A DNA stretch of 26,490 bases, from NCBI GenBank assembly GCA_905372265.1, contig CAJPOL010000018.1:1-26490 (forward strand), in the 5' to 3' direction. This document shows, piece by piece, positions 22,820 to 26,490 of the stretch. Within the stretch, counting starts at the first letter, position 1, and each line of letters begins with the position of its first letter. Made by a program: the position numbers and the translations under genes. The notes under the pieces were generated by a model. It ran no database searches, was not told the DNA's origin, and saw only the letters and a program-made list of their open reading frames with translations. The DNA is from an uncultured Treponema sp. Lineage in GTDB: Bacteria; Spirochaetota; Spirochaetia; Treponematales; Treponemataceae.

Positions 22820-24817
22820 ATGAATAAAGAACTTGACGCAGTAGCGCTTTCAATACGGAGCCTTGCGATTGACGCCATTGAAAAAGCACATTCCGGCCAT
22901 CCCGGCCTGCCGCTCGGAGCCGCGGAACTGGCCGCAGTGTTATACGCTCACATATTACGGCATAACCCTGAAAACCCTCAGTGGGTAGACCGCGACCGCT
23001 TCATTTTATCGGCTGGACACGGCTCCATGCTTTTGTATGCCGCGCTGCATCTTGCCGGCTATGCCGTTTCTATTGATGATATCCGGTCATTCCGGCAAAT
23101 CGGTTCCTGCTGCGCAGGACATCCTGAGTACGGTATGACACCCGGTGTTGAGGCAACAACAGGCCCGCTTGGACAGGGCATATCCACTGCGGTCGGTATG
23201 GCAATCGCCGAATCGATGCTTGCAGCGCGGTTCAATACCGATGATTACCGGATTGTCGATCACTATACGTATGCGCTTGTCGGGGAAGGGTGCCTCATGG
23301 AAGGCGTTTCCTCCGAAGCTTCCAGCCTTGCCGGTACGCTCAAACTCGGAAAACTGATTGTTTACTATGATAAGAACCATATCACTATCGACGGTTCAAC
23401 CGATATTGCATTTACCGAAGATGTTGCAAAGCGGTATGAGGCGTACGGCTGGCAGGTTTTGCACGGTTCGATGTATTCCTATAGCGATATAGAAAATCTT
23501 ACGGCACAAGCAAAAAAAGATCCGCGTCCCTCATTGATTATGCTCGATTCGGTGATTGGAAAGGGCGCCCCTGCGGTTGAAGGAACCGCCGCAGCGCACG
23601 GCGCACCGCTCGGCTCTGAAAACCTTGCGCAGGCAAAACGGAACTTGGGCTTAAACCCTGCGGAACAGTTCTTTATCGCTCCCGAAGCCGTCAGTTATTT
23701 TGCCGAACGCCGAAAGGAATTTTCCCGTCTTGAAGAAGAATGGAAGACCCGTTTTACCGCATGGAGCGCCGCAGCGCCTGAAAAACGGAAAGAATGGGAT
23801 CGGTGCTTTGTAAAGGGCGGTATTGATTCGGACCTATTGAACGGTATCGCCGAACCGGTGTTTGCCAAAGAAACACCGGTTGCAACGCGGGCAGCCTCCA
23901 AGACAGCGCTGAACACTTTCGCAAAAGCATTCCCCAATCTTGTCGGAGGTTCAGCCGACTTACAGGGGCCGAATGCAGTAGCCTTACAGAATACCGAAGC
24001 CTTTACCGCCGCAACGCCGCAGGGACGGTATATTCACTTCGGCATCAGGGAGTTTGCGATGGCGGCGGTTACCAATGGTATACAGCTGCACGGCGGTTTC
24101 CGCGCATTTTGCGCCACCTTTGCCGTGTTCTCCGACTACCTGCGTCCCGCGCTCCGGCTTGCCGCGCTGATGCGTATTCCTTCCATTTTTGTACTCACTC
24201 ATGACTCCATCTTTGTCGGAGAAGACGGGCCGACTCATCAGCCGGTTGAAACGCTTGCAAGCCTCCGCGTAATTCCGAATGTGCTGGTGCTCCGCCCTGC
24301 CGATGCAGAGGAAACCGCTGTTGCATGGCGGATCGCGCTTGAGCAAAAAGATCGGCCGGTATGCCTATTGCTCAGCCGCCAAAACCTGCCGGTACTGGAA
24401 AAAGCCGAACCTCAGTGGAAAGCTCGTATGAAAGATGCCGGCAGCTATGTTGTAAAAGATACAGCCGGCGCTCCCGATGTAACGGTACTTGCAACCGGTT
24501 CTGAAGTCAGCCTTGCCTGCGAAGCTGCTAAGCTCGCCGCTCCGGTAGAGGTACGGGTTGTTTCCGTTCCGTCGAAAGAACTGCTGGAAGCGCAAAGTTA
24601 TGCATTTAAGGAACAGCTGGTAGGCGGCAGCAATCCCCGCGTGATGATTGTAGAAGCGGGAGTTAAACAGGGCTGGGAAGGCTGGGTACGCTCTCCGCAA
24701 GACGATATTTTCTCAATAGAGCGTTTCGGTGAGTCAGGGCCTGCAAACAAGGTCGCAGAACATCTGGGCTTCACCGCTGCCGCTCTTGCCGAACGGATCA
24801 AAGCGGCCGTTCGGTAA
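22820..24817 (+). CDS. tkt: Transketolase
   Basis: A thiamine-diphosphate enzyme that moves two-carbon units between sugar phosphates in the non-oxidative pentose phosphate pathway. The 665-residue length is normal. Marks: 'KAHSGHPGLPLGAAELA' (22-38), 'FILSAGHGSMLLYA' (61-74), 'GHPEYGMTPGVEATTGPLGQG' (100-120), the cofactor motif 'GEGCLMEG' (155-162, E instead of the more usual D in G-D-G) with N186, and in the second half 'IREFAM' with the catalytic glutamate and 'HDSIFVGEDGPTHQPVE'. ATG 22820 follows TTTGGAGG (22807-22814). It is 23 bases behind the MoxR gene and probably shares its transcript. Confidence 0.96.
   Translation: MNKELDAVALSIRSLAIDAIEKAHSGHPGLPLGAAELAAVLYAHILRHNPENPQWVDRDRFILSAGHGSMLLYAALHLAGYAVSIDDIRSFRQIGSCCAGHPEYGMTPGVEATTGPLGQGISTAVGMAIAESMLAARFNTDDYRIVDHYTYALVGEGCLMEGVSSEASSLAGTLKLGKLIVYYDKNHITIDGSTDIAFTEDVAKRYEAYGWQVLHGSMYSYSDIENLTAQAKKDPRPSLIMLDSVIGKGAPAVEGTAAAHGAPLGSENLAQAKRNLGLNPAEQFFIAPEAVSYFAERRKEFSRLEEEWKTRFTAWSAAAPEKRKEWDRCFVKGGIDSDLLNGIAEPVFAKETPVATRAASKTALNTFAKAFPNLVGGSADLQGPNAVALQNTEAFTAATPQGRYIHFGIREFAMAAVTNGIQLHGGFRAFCATFAVFSDYLRPALRLAALMRIPSIFVLTHDSIFVGEDGPTHQPVETLASLRVIPNVLVLRPADAEETAVAWRIALEQKDRPVCLLLSRQNLPVLEKAEPQWKARMKDAGSYVVKDTAGAPDVTVLATGSEVSLACEAAKLAAPVEVRVVSVPSKELLEAQSYAFKEQLVGGSNPRVMIVEAGVKQGWEGWVRSPQDDIFSIERFGESGPANKVAEHLGFTAAALAERIKAAVR
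24789..24814 (+). other. Hairpin at the 3' end of tkt
   Basis: CCGAACGG (24789-24796) and CCGTTCGG (24807-24814) form a perfect eight-pair stem with a ten-base loop ending right before the tkt stop codon (24815-24817). A weaker GGGAA/TTCCC pair (24827-24841) follows. No T-run, so not a standard terminator; may stabilise or punctuate the converging transcripts. Confidence 0.35.
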
Positions 24818-24841
24818 ACCTCGTGCGGGAATGGTTTTCCC

Positions 24842-26490
24842 TTACGGCAGAGCGACGTTGAGCAGTATGTCGAATTTTCCGATTTTGACATCCTCAATAG
24901 GATGAGTATAGGAAATACCGGCATCGGCAACGCCGCTTATTGTTACATACAGCTTTCCGTAGACCGATTGGTAAAAATCGAACGAGTATGAACCCCGTCT
25001 GCCGCTGAGCAGATTTGAGATCGCCTTGTAACCGGCCGTTATGGTAAGGCGGTTATAAAATATCGGAAGAAATTCGCTGCCTGTTTGGATATCATAGCTG
25101 AACAGCGTAATTTCTCCGTCTATACCTAATCCGGTGTGGTGTGTTCCTAAGCTGACCGGCCGCGCTTTTTTCAATGCCGCATATTCGGACATTCCCGGCA
25201 ATGCGGCTCCCAGCCCGAGAAACAGGCTGCCGTTAAAAAATCGGTAGAGCCCCGTTTGCGGCGCATAGTAGGCATTCCAGCCGCTGTAACCGCTTAACTG
25301 GATACGGATCGGTACAACCGGCAGATAAAACGAGGAAGCAGCCTGCACAACGCATGCATTGCTTCCGGTTGGGATATGAACGCTGTGCTTTACGCCGCAT
25401 TGCAAAGAGACTCCCGCCTGCTCTTTCACAAAAAAGAGACGGTTGATATGCGGCTTCGTTTTTATATAGGAATAGCCGACAGCATACTGCTCCGAAAATA
25501 CCGGATCTCTAAGCGGATAGTCATAGAGCGTCCGTTTATCGCCTTTAAAAAAGCTGAATGCATCCGCTGCGATACTCCCTGTTACGGAGAAATACTGGTA
25601 TCTATTCTTTGTTGGAATATTCATTGCAGCGCGGATTGTTGAGCCGATTCGCCTGAATGCAAAGTTGCGGTTTTCATCATATAATCGAACGGAAAAACTC
25701 ACCGGACTTGAACGGATATCAAGATTGAAATCAAACTGATGGAAAAACGGCTGAAAATAGAAGACCGATGAGGTTTGAAACCGAAAAAGGTTTGTCGGAT
25801 CATTACCATAAAGATTAACGGCAAGACCTGTCTGTTCCGGTTTTGAAGCATCGGCGGAAATCGCCGGATAGATAATAGGAAAGACGCGCCACAGCCATGA
25901 TGCGTAATGATACCGTTTCGGATGTAAAAGACCGATATTCGGTTCTTTATTGTTTATATAGCCGGTCTCAGGCGTAAACGCTTGTACCGATGCCGCTATC
26001 TCCGTAAAAGCCTCTTCACTGACGGTATAAAGCGAATTATACCGCGCATGAACACCGGCGTATACTACCGTACGTGTGTCTGACTTTTCTTTACTCTGCT
26101 CAGGCAGGAGTACCGGAAAGAATACGCCTCCGGAAATGTTTTCTTCTAAGACTTTAAGCGTATGCGTCTTTACATCGTAGATGCCCGCGCGATACAGCAT
26201 CCCTTTTTCCGCCCATGAAAAGGTGAGTACGGGACAGGCAGCGTCATTGTTTGTCTGTAAGTACCGTATAGCCGGAAGCGGTTTTTCAAATATGATTTTT
26301 TCCGTTTCACCGGTAACTATGTTGATAAGCAGAATATCGCGGTTAAGCCCGTTCGCTGCAATGCAGGCGATGCGGTCGTCTCCTGCAAAAACGGGATTAT
26401 AGATTGCCGTGTAGCAGTTACCCGGTCCGGCCGTAAGGAGCGTACGCTGTTTTTCATACGAAACGGCATCAATTACGACAAGCTCCGAAG
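24842..26490 (-). CDS. Large envelope protein, propeller then beta-barrel (5' end outside window)
   Basis: The - frame is open from the stop at 24842 to the end of the window, about 548 codons, so the start lies beyond 26490; an internal ATG at 26200 is not the start, since coding continues in frame upstream of it. The visible N-terminal part contains TolB/PD40-like blades ('NPVFAGDDRIACIAANGLNRDILLINIVTGE', 'VLTFSWAEKGMLYRAGIYDVKTHTLKVLEEN'). The C-terminal 400 residues are long amphipathic strands with many aromatic residues ('LFRFQTSSVFYFQPFFHQFDFNLDIRS', 'YFSVTGSIAADAF', 'LYVTISGVADAGISYTHP'), as in outer-membrane barrels, ending 'FDILLNVALP'. A propeller joined to a barrel suggests a surface or periplasmic assembly role; no named family is recognised. 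It converges on tkt with a gap of 24 bases. Confidence 0.78.
   Translation of the reverse strand, partial: SELVVIDAVSYEKQRTLLTAGPGNCYTAIYNPVFAGDDRIACIAANGLNRDILLINIVTGETEKIIFEKPLPAIRYLQTNNDAACPVLTFSWAEKGMLYRAGIYDVKTHTLKVLEENISGGVFFPVLLPEQSKEKSDTRTVVYAGVHARYNSLYTVSEEAFTEIAASVQAFTPETGYINNKEPNIGLLHPKRYHYASWLWRVFPIIYPAISADASKPEQTGLAVNLYGNDPTNLFRFQTSSVFYFQPFFHQFDFNLDIRSSPVSFSVRLYDENRNFAFRRIGSTIRAAMNIPTKNRYQYFSVTGSIAADAFSFFKGDKRTLYDYPLRDPVFSEQYAVGYSYIKTKPHINRLFFVKEQAGVSLQCGVKHSVHIPTGSNACVVQAASSFYLPVVPIRIQLSGYSGWNAYYAPQTGLYRFFNGSLFLGLGAALPGMSEYAALKKARPVSLGTHHTGLGIDGEITLFSYDIQTGSEFLPIFYNRLTITAGYKAISNLLSGRRGSYSFDFYQSVYGKLYVTISGVADAGISYTHPIEDVKIGKFDILLNVALP

Overview
The window looks like a chromosomal segment of a host-associated Treponema (spirochaete), possibly of the T. 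vincentii / T. medium type. This rests on gene content and order (rpsB-tsf-frr-uppS-cdsA-dxr-rseP followed by a secreted beta-propeller), two long methyl-accepting chemotaxis proteins, an S2 protein with a long acidic tail, several secreted or outer-membrane proteins without strong family signatures, and a mid-40s GC content by eye. No tRNA, rRNA, CRISPR array, transposase or phage gene was seen.

Layout. (1) 1-2.1 kb: a secreted YbjN-like protein and a tiny secreted four-cysteine protein on the + strand, converging with a secreted von Willebrand A (VWA) protein on the - strand. (2) 2.1-3.8 kb: a DUF438/hemerythrin-like/PAS/DUF1858 protein (-). (3) 4.0-13.2 kb: maf, then a long + strand run rpsB, tsf, frr, uppS, cdsA, dxr, rseP and a beta-propeller gene broken by a frameshift. 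It couples translation factors, lipid and isoprenoid supply for the envelope, and a site-2 protease; many junctions overlap by 1-4 bases. (4) 13.2-15.3 kb: a chemoreceptor with a small coiled-coil protein behind it. (5) 15.3-17.7 kb: cytidine deaminase (-) diverging from a propeller plus degenerate M23 pair (+). (6) 17.8-21.5 kb: a lipoprotein/outer-membrane protein pair (-) diverging from a second chemoreceptor (+). (7) 21.47-21.79 kb: the only long non-coding stretch, filled with palindromic and inverted repeats. (8) 21.8-24.8 kb: a MoxR-type AAA ATPase and transketolase. (9) 24.8-26.5 kb: a large propeller/beta-barrel protein (-) running off the end of the window.

Most of the window is ordinary core chromosome. 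The items most worth a second look are the frameshift in the propeller gene at about 11.37-11.40 kb, leaderless-looking promoters at maf and at the cdd divergent pair, stacked hairpins in the rpsB leader and between tsf and frr, the repeat island at 21.5 kb with a 17-base match in the leader of the first gene, and catalytic-site loss in the hemerythrin-like and M23-like domains. I did not find convincing evidence of a new defence or mobile system.
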